From Sclerodactyla briareus (taxonomy: Eukaryota > Echinodermata > Holothuroidea > Dendrochirotida > Sclerodactylidae): DNA of 64,000 bases. The first letter of the stretch is position 1. The number at the start of each line of letters is the position of its first letter. The DNA is taken from positions 248,001-312,000 of the forward strand of contig JAODTK010003332.1 of assembly GCA_026419785.1 (NCBI GenBank). The letters are read 5' to 3'. The position numbers were made by a program, and so were the translations under genes. Of this stretch, positions 12,601 through 23,490 are shown in pieces. Under the pieces are notes generated by a model that saw only the letters and a program-made list of their open reading frames with translations, did no database searches and was not told where the DNA came from.

Positions 12601-12775
12601 AATGACCCCTGAGTCTTCACTTAAAATAATAGGGTTAATGTATTTCGCGTCCCCCAAGTACATACCAAATTTCAAATGGATCAAAAACGAAGCATTATGG
12701 ACTTTAAGATTTTCACTTCTGAGGATCTCAGCTGACCTTGACCTGACCTTTGACCTTTCGAAGTAAATAGGGAAT
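12601..12775 (-). repeat. TGACCT-rich repeat monomer
   Basis: A segment with ACATACCAAATTTCAAATGGATC leads into GACCTTGACCTGACCTTTG and CTTTCGAAGT. It resembles the segments near 41089 and 41239 (CATACCAATT followed by an ACTTGATC-like or GCTTCATC word) and the TGACCT-rich repeats at 31-37 kb. Non-coding. Confidence 0.5.
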
Positions 12776-13255
12776 CACAGTAGTGTCCCACATGAATGCA
12801 CAATTTGCAACGACATTGCCTTTTTTTAGAGTGCAAATGCCTTCAACAACACTTTTTAACATGTTTATTCTATCAAGCAATTCGTATGGGTTGAGTCTGT
12901 TTCGGGTCCTGGCTTTTGGGTGGGCAACAGCGGGATTACGAGAAATGTGTACTTCTGAGAATTTCTCACAGCTAAACAGACCACTTGCGAGGTGATTGTG
13001 GGCCTCGCAGTGTTTTGCTGTAGCCAGGTTACGAGAAACTCGTCGTCTTGATTTTAAGGTGAGCCGCCTGTCACTGTTTTAGGTGAGCTTATTAGGTTTT
13101 GAAATCACTGTTTATGTTGCGAGGTGACCTCCAGGAGGGGAAGGTCTCTCCCAAGGTAGGGTTGTACGGGAGCAGCCGATTGGTAAAATAAAACAACAAA
13201 CATAAAGTTTACCTCTGTATCGCTTATTTCCATTTTTGATTCCATGACGAAATCA
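12776..13255. other. Gene-free stretch, nothing recognised
   Basis: Only short frames are present, and no repeat could be assigned. Confidence 0.4.
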
Positions 13256-13890
13256 GAGGAATCTATGCGTCATGCAGTGTGTGTGCTTGTGTGTGCATGC
13301 GTGCATGTGTGAGTGTGTGTGTTGTGTGTGTGTTGTGTGTGGGTGGGTGTGTACGTGTGTTTGTTTGTGTGTGTGTGTGGGCGTGTATGTAGTATGTGTG
13401 TATGAACCTGGCTTGTATAAACACGATAACTCAAAACCACCTGGATGGATGAAGCTCTACATCGTATGTGCGTTCCCCATGATGAGTACATGAACCCTTT
13501 GGGGTCAGGTTAGAGGTCATTTGAGCGTCAACAGAGGTCAAAGTCTGAAAAACCTTGTGAAACACGCTTATAGTGCCGAATGTTGGTCTGAAATCTTTGA
13601 AATTGGTGTCTAGCTTTCTTATGGGGAAGTACAGGAACCCTATTGTTTTTGGTTCGGGTCGGGGTGAATTTTGCTCAGAAATAGAAATGTGTGGAAAAGT
13701 CCAATTTTGGTCAATTTTGGGCTTGTAAACACGATTACCTCGACCCCACTGGATGGATGAAGCTCATGCTTGGTATTGTGTTCCCCATGCTGAGTACATG
13801 AACCTAGTGGTTTGGGGTCAGGTCAGACTTATTGAGGTCACCGGAGGTCGAGTCTGAAAAAAGTTAAATTTTAGCCTGGTAGGTTCTATC
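13256..13890 (+). repeat. Head, GT microsatellite and two diverged monomers
   Basis: A head GAGGAATCTATGCGTCATGC leads into a GT-rich microsatellite (13275-13405), followed by two related monomers about 312 bp apart. Each carries a CTTGTA-AAACACGAT word, GGATGGATGAAGCTC, TTCCCCATG-TGAGTACATGAACC and GGGGTCAGGT, then GAGGTCA words. Long frames on both strands across 13270-13493 are a product of the (GT)n tract. The same head appears in reverse near 37000-37021 and 33975-33996. Confidence 0.7.
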
Positions 13891-14159
13891 AAGAGTATAG
13901 GAGCCCATTGGTTGGTTGGGAAAATGGGAAAGTTGTCAGAGTATGGTTACCATAATGTGCTGGTGCAACTCCCATTTGTTCTTGTGTCTGGCTTTAGGTT
14001 GCCCAGAAAGAGTCAAGGAGTCACTGAGCCTTTGGGCTTCCAAGTTCTTTTTCGAGCTCATCGACCAACGGATGGAACCACGACGTTATCAACCTGCAAA
14101 ACAGCTTTTTTAAATGGGGCAGAACCAGAACGAGGAAAGGACCCGAATTGGTCCCCTTA

Positions 14160-14695
14160 TCCATATTCGGACAGCGAGCGGTATAGGACCCCTGTCTTCT
14201 CAGGTATTCATGAGCGAGCGAGTGGACATCGAATTACCGTGTATTCAGGCAACGAGCGGGCGTGAATCTCGGTCTATCGTGTATTCAGGCAGTGCGCGGT
14301 GTTGAACCTCGTCTATCGTGTATTCGACCATTGATGGAATGGACCTCAGTCGTATCCAAGCAGTGCGTTCATCGTGTAATCAGACAATTAGACAATTAGC
14401 AAGATTCACTCTATCGTGTATTCAGGCAGTGCGCGGTATTTGGTTACCTCCGTCGATCCAGCAGTGAGCAGGTTGGACCTGTTCTATCGTGTAAGTCATG
14501 CAGTGAGCAGTTTCGGACCTATTCTATTCGTGTATTCATGCATGAGCAGTTTCGGACCTCATCTACCGGTAGTCATGCAGTGAGCAGTTTCGGACCTCAA
14601 TCGATCGGGTATTCAGTCAGCGATCGGTATTGGGTCTCAGTCTACGTGGTATTCAGGTAGCGAGCGGGGTTGACGTCAGTCTCTTGTACCTACTG
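14160..14695 (+). repeat. Diverged block of the 40-bp minisatellite
   Basis: Irregular copies of a unit of about 40 bp with the words CTATCGTGTATTCAGGCA, GTGAGCAG or GAGCGG, and TTGGACCT recur through this interval. Copies differ from one another by many substitutions and small indels, unlike the identical copies at 18.2-18.4 kb. This block ends about 3.2 kb before the second block begins at 17890, with a LINE relic between them. Confidence 0.75.
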
Positions 14696-15379
14696 ACGAA
14701 AATAATAACGCCACACTTTCTGTAGCGCAATAATGAATTTCATACTATATACCGAGAAAACCCGCACTACGAGTCACTTAATTATTTTTTATATTTCGTA
14801 TATATATTTTCCAAATTTATCTAAAAACCTTTCTGATCACTGAATCCTGACCTCTGTGATTAAGTTAGGTAATCTCCGTGCCGCCCTCCTGATAAGAAAT
14901 TTCACATCGGAGACGAATCAGATACGATTAACAAAATCATAACACTGTTGGTAAAATGTCATCAACATAGTCTCAATATATAATAATTTAGTATTGGGTT
15001 TGGTTTCGATATCTTATCGCATCTCAAACCAAATATGCTAACCTAGTACGATCACTCTGACTTCCGCCTTCATAAAGGTTTCTTCTGATGTAGGAGAATA
15101 CTCGGCGATCTATAATAATTCTCCTATTGTTGAACTAAAGATTGAATAGTGAACCCCACACGTGATATGGATCTATTGTAACGTATTGAATGAGTATTTT
15201 CGTAACAGGGAGCGGAGTTGTCTTCAACATACCCCGTGTGCCTGGTCTTTTCATAACTATATGCCTCTAAAACTAATGATCCATTGCCTTTTCATGCTCC
15301 ACCGATGAGCAAGAAGTAATTACATGTATCACATTTTAAAGGATGCTAGCCTGGTTATGACGATATTGCATTGTAGGTG
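14696..15379. other. Gene-free stretch, nothing recognised
   Basis: AT-rich DNA between the minisatellite and the LINE relic. It may contain the decayed 5' part of the LINE, but I could not recognise endonuclease motifs. Confidence 0.4.
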
Positions 15380-16780
15380 GTGAAATCTGTAGTCACTTAT
15401 TGCTGTTCAATTATGTCATCTTATTAAATCTCCTTTGCAACTGGGAACGTACCGGATGCCTTAAAATTGCCTTTTTTTTTTCCGGTGTTTTACTATTTAC
15501 AAGAATTAAAGACAAAACCAGAAGACCAAATATAGATCTATTCTCAGTACTCCCTGTGTTTTCTAAAGTTTATGAGAAGTTAGCATATAGTGCTGTTTGA
15601 TAATTTGTGTTCATTCCATAACATTATCTATAAAAATCAATTAGGTTTCTGCCTAAAAGATCAACTATCCACAGCCTGGTAAACATTATTTACGACATTT
15701 CGAATTCATTTGATAACCATAAACTTTCATGTGGTATCTTTCTCGATCTCTCGAAGCCTTCGATACTCTCGGGACCATACTATACTTCTTATAAAGCTAC
15801 ATCATTATGGTATTAGAGGGCCCCGTGAAGTGGTTTGGTTATATCTTTCTAATAGAAAAACAGTTGGACAAATTTCCAGCTTTCACTCACACCATAGCTT
15901 ATAAACAATGGTGTGCAACAGGGATCAATCCTGTCCTGTTATTAATGACTGCGTTTTCAGTAATAAGTTTAAAGTTCACGTTATATGCAGACGATACGAT
16001 ATTTTCTATGATAATGAGGATCCGGCTTCACTCATTGAAGAATTAATAATGGAGATGATGTATGTTACCAACTGGTTTATGGCTAATAAGTCACACTTGA
16101 ACGCGTCAAAGTATTACTGCAATTCTTGTTTATCCAGTCCAGAAAAACTGTTGATTCCAAATTGGGGAACATTCTATCAATAATGGTCCTATTCCATTGG
16201 TTAAGACAAACACTTTTCTAGGAGTCACCATTGATTGTAATCTTACTTGGTCGTCGCATGTGATTAATACATGTAAATAAAGTTGCAAAAGGGCTGGTAT
16301 CATTTTCAACTGAAGACATAGTCCCAACAAGGTACTCCTAACTATCTATAATAGTCTCATTCTTCCGTTTATCTTCGTATGGTGTTTCCCGTATGGGGTA
16401 TGCTGCGGATGTTTATATAAGCAATCTTAAATTACTGCAGAAACGCATTGTTCGCCCGATTGCCAATGCGCCTTATTTAGCTCCTTCTGAAACTCTTTTT
16501 AAGAAAACTGAATATGTGAACTTGATGATATCGTGAAATAACAGACATCGATTTTTTGTTTATGTCATGGCCCTCCTTCAGTTTCAACACTCTTCACTAG
16601 AAATACCCTTTCTTAATAGGACTGAGGAAACAATCTCGATTATATAATTCCTACTGCAGATTACAGGTACACAGAGGAATATTCGTTTTATACGGGACCT
16701 ACCGCATGGAATTATCTTCCAGCGGATCTTAGAAACAATCCCTCATTACCAAGTTTCAAACGGAAAGCTAAAGAAACACC
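15380..16780 (+). pseudogene. LINE reverse-transcriptase relic (CR1/Jockey-like)
   Basis: Plus-strand fragments in shifting frames follow the order of a non-LTR reverse transcriptase. GNVPDALKIA and LFSVLPVFSKVYEKLAY (15440-15590) match the entry and fingers region. CGIFLDLSKAFDT (about 15730-15770) is the palm motif A. LLIKLHHYGIRG and LYLSNRK (about 15800-15860) are the following motifs. TLYADDT (about 15979-15999) is the catalytic YADD motif. TFLGVTIDCNLTWSSHV (about 16215-16260) belongs to the thumb, and FYTGPTAWNYLPADLRNN (about 16690-16740), then PSLPSFKRK, to the C-terminus. At least five stops or frameshifts break it. No endonuclease domain was recognised upstream, so it is 5'-truncated or too decayed. 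It sits between the two blocks of the 40-bp minisatellite. Confidence 0.9.
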
Positions 16781-16821
16781 TTGTTCCCCCAGCAAACGTA
16801 AACGTCTCGTTCTGCTGTTCT

Positions 16822-16870
16822 GGGGGGGGGGGGGTGGGGGGGTCCGCGGGAGGCGGGGGGGGGGGGGGGT
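16822..16870. repeat. G-rich low-complexity tract
   Basis: Almost uninterrupted G in two runs with a short GTCCGCGGGAGGC interruption, directly after the LINE relic. The proline-rich minus-strand frame across it is an artefact. Confidence 0.8.
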
Positions 16871-17880
16871 AATGGTCACTGTGGTGTATTTTTTGTTGTT
16901 CGTCTGGTGTGATATTGTAGGGTTCTGCCTTTAAAACAAGCTTTGAGTAGCTTTTTGCAAGTGGAACCCCAACCATTCAATATGCCTGCTTTTGTATTCA
17001 TTCATTATGTCTTTCTATGGTTTTGAAAATAAAGTTAGAGTTGGATATACCTAAACCGTTTGAAAACTTGGGAAACATGTTTCAAATCCTATGTCAAAAT
17101 TGTTTCGAGGGACGCACTTCACCTTACGAAAATAGAATACTTAAAATAATGGTTCGCATTTGGGTTCCTCTGGCCGAGCGCCGCTCGCTGTTCTCGCTGA
17201 AAATTTAATGAACGGACTCAGGAAACATACATCGTTGTATCGACACGTTTTTAGCAATCCAAACAACTCGTGAAGGTAAACATTACTGCTGCCGTTAAGT
17301 GATAACTTATTCCATTGTGGCTCCGAGTTGGCCATTCTGTTATCCTTTAAAAGGCAGAATAAAATCGCCTGGTTTAACTGCGGTCTATCAAAAGTCAAGG
17401 TCTTTCTTGTAATGTCCGGAATAGGGATACTTGTTACGACACTGTTCATAAACTAACCCCATAATTGGTTGACAGCATTCCAATCATTCCAGCCCTTGAA
17501 CAGTCACGTTGAACTGGGTTGCCTCAAGTTTACAGCGTTCCTAATGTTGTTTGGGGCATCCACTAATGGCCTTATATTGGTTCAATAGAATTTCTGTCGT
17601 GAGCGATATTGTTAACAAGCGGCCACACTGCTATTGCGGCGGTAATATGTTAGATATCCTGAAACATTTTGAATTCTCTTTACATGCGACTGTTTTTGGG
17701 TGTGTGGGGGGAATTATCTGTACGTTTATTGTTTATTTTCATTATTTCTAATAATCTTTCTTCTCAGCAATGCTGAAACCCTCCTGTATTGGAGTATTGA
17801 AAAAACCGGTCACACTATAAGAGTTTGATCGTTCTGCGTTCGATTTCCAATTCCAGACTGAACAAGGGAAAAGGGGGGGG
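16871..17880. other. Gene-free stretch, nothing recognised
   Basis: A 102-codon minus-strand frame (17141-17449) has no recognisable domain. A GTTCGATTTCC word near 17838 resembles a pol III B box, but no A box or folded tRNA shape accompanies it. A run of 13 G lies at about 17873-17885. Confidence 0.4.
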
Positions 17881-17885
17881 GGGGG

Positions 17886-19080
17886 AAGCACGCTATCGAG
17901 CAGTATTGGACCTCAGTCTATAGTGCATTCATGCAGTGAGCGGATTGACCTCGGTCTATCGTTATGAGGGAGTGAGCCGGATGGACCGAGTCTATCGCGG
18001 ATAGATGCAGTTGAGCGGTATTTGACCCCAGTCTGTCGTTTATTCAGGAGCCGCGGGCCGGGTGGTAATTAGACAGTACTCTATCGAGTATTCAGGCAGT
18101 GAGCGGAATTGAACCTCAGTTTAAAATGTATTCAGGCAGTGCGCGGTATTGGACCTCAATCCATCGTATATTCACGCAGTCGGCGGTATCGGACCTCAGT
18201 CTATCGTGTATTCAGGCATTGGGCGTTATTGGACCTCAGTCTATCGTGTATTCAGGCATTGGGCGTTATTGGACCTCAGTCTATCGTGTATTCAGGCATT
18301 GGGCGTTATTGGACCTCAGTCTATCGTGTATTCAGGCATTGGGCGTTATTGGACCTCAGTCTATCGTGTATTCAGGCATTGGGCGTTATTGGACCTCAGT
18401 CTATCGTGTATTCAGGCATTGGGCGTTATTGGACCTCAGTCTATCGTTTATGCAGGCAGCGACCGGGATTAAACCTCATTCTGCCGTGTAAGCAGACAGT
18501 TAGCAAGATTGGACCTCAGTCTATCGTGTATTCAGGTAGTGCGTAGTAGGTATTAGACATCAGTCTATTGGTATTCAAGCAGTGAGCAAGTTTGGACCTC
18601 AGTCGACCGTGTATTCAGAAGTGAGCAAGATTTTACTTCAGTCTATCGTGTATTCAGGAATTAAGCGGTATTGGACCTCAATCTATCTTGTATTCGGGCA
18701 GTGACCAAGTTTTGACCTCAGTCTACCATGTATCAGAGTGAGCGTTTGAAGACCTCACTTATATCAATTACTCGCAGTGGAGCGTAATTGGACATCAGTC
18801 TATCGCGTATTAAGGAAGTGAGCAGTATTGAAACTCAGTCCATCGTTATTCAGGTAGTAGCTAGATCGAACCTCATTCTATCGTGTATTCAGGCATTGGG
18901 CGTTATTGGACCTCAGTCTATCGTGTATTCAGGCATTGGGCGTTATTGGACCTCAGTCTATCGTGTATTCAGGCATTGGGCGTTATTGGACCTCAGTCTA
19001 TCGTGTATTCAGGCATTGGGCGTTATTGGACCTCAGTCTATCGTGTATTAGGCAGTGTGCTGTATTGGACATCAGTTCGA
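17886..19080 (+). repeat. 40-bp minisatellite with two homogenised cores
   Basis: The unit is TTCAGGCATTGGGCGTTATT followed by GGACCTCAGTCTATCGTGTA, exactly 40 bp. Six consecutive copies run from 18211 to 18450, with a single change in the last, and four from 18888 to 19047. Between and around them lie diverged copies (17890-18210, 18451-18887) with substitutions and indels. The unit has no stop in any plus-strand frame, and 40 is not a multiple of three, so all three frames stay open and encode the same 40-residue cycle in different phases. Frames of 81 to 145 codons arise this way and should not be called genes. Confidence 0.97.
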
Positions 19081-22000
19081 AAGCTCTGTGTAACTTACTT
19101 TATATCAACAACAGTAACGGTTTGTCACTGTGTTTGGTATACAACTCCTAACTAGTCCTGTTCTCACGCAGCATGCTCTAAACGTCGCTCCCACTTTCTG
19201 CATTGCACGAGCCTCATCAGGAGAATTCCAAATTGTAATTTTACAAATGAGTTTTTTACTTCTGTATGAGGCCATTCTACGTCTTTAAAAACAACAAACA
19301 CGTTAGGCAATAATTCAACGCCTCTTGGGGTGTCATGTTCTATTCGTCTAGACACGTTCATGACTTCTAACAGGCTGTTCACATGGTTGGAGGAAAAACG
19401 TGTCTTCGCTCACACAGATCTCTTTTCTCAATTGCACAGGATGATACTCTCTGATACTCTCTCACTCTGTTGCAGTTCACTGACTGAGGTAATTGAAGTC
19501 ATTGCATCGCGTGACCAGTAGTATGATTTACAGATAAACTTGCAACACCTGAATTTTCGCCTTTTACTCTTGTATTTCTTTTCGGTGGTTATGCTGCGTT
19601 CCATTTACCTCGTGAATTTCGTGATCACGACTTTCCCACTCGCTAATTGAAAACTGATATTGAATATTTCGTTCCAAACATAACTATTGCCATTAACCCA
19701 AGTTCGCTCTGAAACACAGGCCTGAATTGCAAACTTGGGGTGACTATTTTGCCACCAATTCATAATCATGCCTTTGAATAACGTTCGCTATAAAACACGA
19801 CCCTGAATCGCAAACCAGAATAAATATTGTCACAATTATGAAGAGAAAGTCATTTTTACCCCCTTATTCTGTCTGTATTAGTTTTCATCAGTAACATACA
19901 GATCGATTTTGTCTCAGGGGGGGATGGAAGGGGGGGGGGTTGGTTGGGTAGGTAGGGAGTGGGGGACCCAAAGGGAGCCACGCTCTCATTCATAGCGCTC
20001 ACCTCCCTATGGCAGGGATAAATGGCAAGTTATGGGCTCCTAGACCACATTGCTGTACAATATTGCTAAATAAAATAAACAGTTGATTTTGTGTTGTTGA
20101 AAAGTATGGTCAAATGGGTAATGGTGTTTTGGTTATCATTATGTTCGAATGACTTTTCATATCCACATGGACCGTGGTTAAGTATTTAAAAAAAAAAACA
20201 AAAAACAGTTATTTATTTCTGAGCATTTGGACTAATTTTTCATGCTGTTTCACAAACACGAAAGTTGTGTCACAAACACGACGTAGGGTAATAATCTTTA
20301 CTAACGTTTGCTACAAACGAGCACAACATAACATAGGACGATAGGCGACTGTTTTTTCTTTGTGCTAGCAATCATGAAGAAAAAAGAAATGATTCAAAAG
20401 GAGATTGCCACAAACTTGAATTGAACGAGGGCGTTGATGAAATGTTATTGTCCAGTATCGTGTATTGAAGCATATACTGGTGGGTGGTGTTCGGTGAAAG
20501 ACGTATAAAGAAAGTGTTTGAGGAATACAATAGAAAGATACAACATCGCGAAAACCCTCTAACCTGTTTAATTAATTCTATTGCAAAACAGCTACTCATT
20601 GTATTTAAGAATATATTCAGGGCTACTGAAACTAGTCTAATTGTAGTTTTAATCTGATGAAACATGCAATAAATTTGGAAGAACGAAAACTTACCAGGCA
20701 ACCAGCGAGAGAAGTTGATCCGTCCGAATTGTCAAACACTCTGATCTCAAATGAGCGTCGGGGCTCGCGTCAGTCAAATTAAGTGCATTGTTTTACCAAT
20801 TTGACCGCATGTGTAAGAGATGTGACGTAGCGGCTCTTGAGCCGAGGACCGAGTCTTTTTCACCGTCATTAGGAAAGAGCCGATCTCACTTCCTGTGTGT
20901 AATGGGTTAAATGAGCTCTGCATAAAAAATACAGGTCCTATATCGATTCGCTAATTTGCACTCTCCTAAGTGTCGGTCAGATATTGACATACGTCCCATA
21001 TGATGAGTTCTAAGCTTCAAATTGCGAAACATCTGAAACGCCTCCCACTGGAACTGGCATAACTTGCCATAATAGCTTATACCCCCAGAGGGAACCACAT
21101 CGTCAGTGTTTTCAAGCTCTGTCCATCGATCAAAGTACTGGGCTCTAGCTCATGTGGTATTTCTTACCACACGGCCCTATTACTTTGTGTGTACATGTAT
21201 TCAACATGCCATTCCGTCCCAATGTTCGACAATTTTACCCAGCAACAGTCGTGATAAATCAATCCCATTGAAAATAGGGTTTTTAGGCGACTGACAGATT
21301 GAACCGGACAAAAAAGTTTCGAATATTCTTACTAATTGGGTGTGAGGGGGGGAAAATCAATGTTACGCAATAGGTGAACAGTCAGTCAGTGAGCCTGTGC
21401 TGTTGGTGAAGTTTGTGTGCTTCTACGATCTCTCTTCCCGCCTGTCCATAAAATAGTAATATTCTGGCTGCTTTAAGCTTCCGAGCTCATCAGAACTATC
21501 CGTCTGTCCGCAATGTGAACGTTTGTGATGTCTTCAAGTAACGCAATTACGGGCTCCAAACCGATGTATTCGTAGAGTATTAATGGACTAATTAGGTATA
21601 ACCTGTATAAGTGACAGTCCTTACACCGTACGATGTACTATGTAGATAGCTGACTGCAACTCCAAGAAACTGGTTCCCCTATCTCATAATCACATTTTCA
21701 TTAAAAATTACAAAATTTCAACCGATATCCTCAACGTCCCGTGTTGTTCCTTTCACCCCTGACTATTCAGTAATACACGCATATAAACGAAGTAGTATAG
21801 TATAACGCGTTAACTATATATGGTCTGCTCCAAAAGTTTCATCTGTCGCAAGCCCTTCTTAACCATCATTTTTACGCTCCAAACGAATTGACCCGCTGAA
21901 ACGCCTTTTTTACTAGCAGTGTAAATTATGAAGCAATAATGACGCCCGACAGAGCCAGGTTGAATGAATTGATTCCTTCTCGGGATCGGCGGAGCACATT

Positions 22001-23076
22001 GGACTCGCCAAGATGCTACGTCTTTAAAACAGCGCTGTTATGAGCTCAGCGGAGCAGAAAAAGCGAATGGTGTAAATGCTCAAGGATATTGGAGGGGGTT
22101 TGGGGTTTTTTTTTTTCCCTTTACTCATCTGGTTTGTGCAAGGGGAAAATCCCTGTCGTTATAGATAATGTTTAGCAATATATTTTTTCAAGGGGAATTA
22201 AATATTGAAATAGTAAAAATAATACTATGCAATTGTGATTTATGGTTGAGCGAGGGACTGAATTTCCCCTTCTGAAGGGTTCTCATCAATCAAATCAGAG
22301 TTCGGTTCAGCAAACAGGGTTAGGGTTGGCCCCAACGGTAAATATTTAGTGGGGGTGTCACCCTAACGCTGTAGATTGGACAATCGGAAATATTTCTTCT
22401 CGCAGAGAGTTAATAATGAGTGTAATAAATAGCCTCCCCGAAGAGGTTTTTACTATCGTCGAAGAGTGTGATAGTCCAAGGACATGCCTTGATTTTTTCC
22501 CAGGAATTGTGAGCCGCAATCTCAGGGATCTTTTCTTTTGGATGATGTGGCTTCAGGGTCTTTCATGAGGATTTTGTCCTACCTGACCCTTTTTTACTAA
22601 ACTAAACTAAAACGGCGGGGAAGTGAATAGACCGCAAATGGGCATATTTTCCGTTGCGTGTGAATATATTCATATTACGTGATTGTGAATGTAAGTTTAC
22701 TGTGCATGTGAATGTGAGATATAACCGAGTGACACTGGGAAAAACTTGAAATGACGATCAACGGAACTTTGTACGGTGTGCAATTGCATGTAGAACTCAT
22801 ATCGCGTCCATTACGTATTGTATTGATAGATCGCCACGTGTCACAATGCATTTACTAGGCCTAACTCCATATTTGACGAGAATAATTATTATTTATCAAT
22901 TTTCATCAGGCCTTAACTTACCTGGAATTCCTGTATGACCACACGAAGTAGGATTATGACACAGCCGTTGCGAAGGACAATGGTGATGGATGGTGAGAGA
23001 AAAGATCAATTGATGTGAAAACTGAGAGTCGTCGTAATTACGCGATTGATTGACGAGAGAATGATTGAATAATCTA
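19081..23076. other. Gene-free stretch, nothing recognised
   Basis: About 4 kb of AT-rich DNA. The longest frame (20372-20701, minus, 109 codons) has no recognisable family. G-rich sequence lies near 19917-19965, an A-rich tract near 20187-20206 and a TAGGCCTA word near 22857. No gene or classifiable element was seen. Confidence 0.5.
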
Positions 23077-23082
23077 CTAATA

Positions 23083-23129
<47 letters not shown>

Positions 23130-23490
23130 TATAATAATAATAATAATAATAAATGAAAATGATAAAAAATAAGAGTGCTACATTATAAGGCGCTGGTGTC
23201 CGGCCGAAGGCGCTCATTGCGCCCTGCAAAACTAAAACAACCAACCGAGTGGAACCATAACTGAAAAAGTTAGTTTTCAAATTCTTCCTCAACGTAGCCA
23301 AATTACCAGCCGACCTAACATGTTGCGAGAGACAATTCCAAACCCTAGCAGCAGAACTAGAAGAGGTCTCCTTCCTGTTATTTCTCATATTTCTTAGAAG
23401 AAGTGGAGAGTATGTAGTATTTACGGAAGGGGATACCGGCCTCTGTCCCGAATTGAACACCAGTTGAATCAGATTAGGAGGCAAGTCTTC
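23077..23490 (-). pseudogene. LINE ORF2 C-terminus and 3' end with (TTA)n tail
   Basis: On the minus strand the frame 23484-23077 contains SSSSAARVWNCLSQHVRSAG followed by NLATLRKNLKTNFF. This matches the typical end of CR1/L2-like LINE ORF2 proteins (A-x-WN-LP--IR-a-sl--F---LKT). A short 3' untranslated part carries GCGCCTT words (about 23185-23215), then the element closes with a (TTA)n tract at 23077-23155, read as TAA/ATA on the plus strand. The run of Y and L residues in the frame is the tail translated. The upstream reverse-transcriptase core is absent, so the copy is 5'-truncated. Confidence 0.75.

Noticed and set aside
13270..13493. Cysteine/valine-rich and threonine/histidine-rich frames on both strands
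   Set aside because: They are the two strands of a GT/CA microsatellite.
18099..18546. Overlapping repeat-protein frames of 107 to 145 codons
   Set aside because: They are produced by a stop-free 40-bp minisatellite unit read in any phase.
23077..23160. Poly-tyrosine and poly-leucine protein ends (also near 40.4, 47.1 and 48.0 kb)
   Set aside because: They are translated (TTA)n simple repeats.
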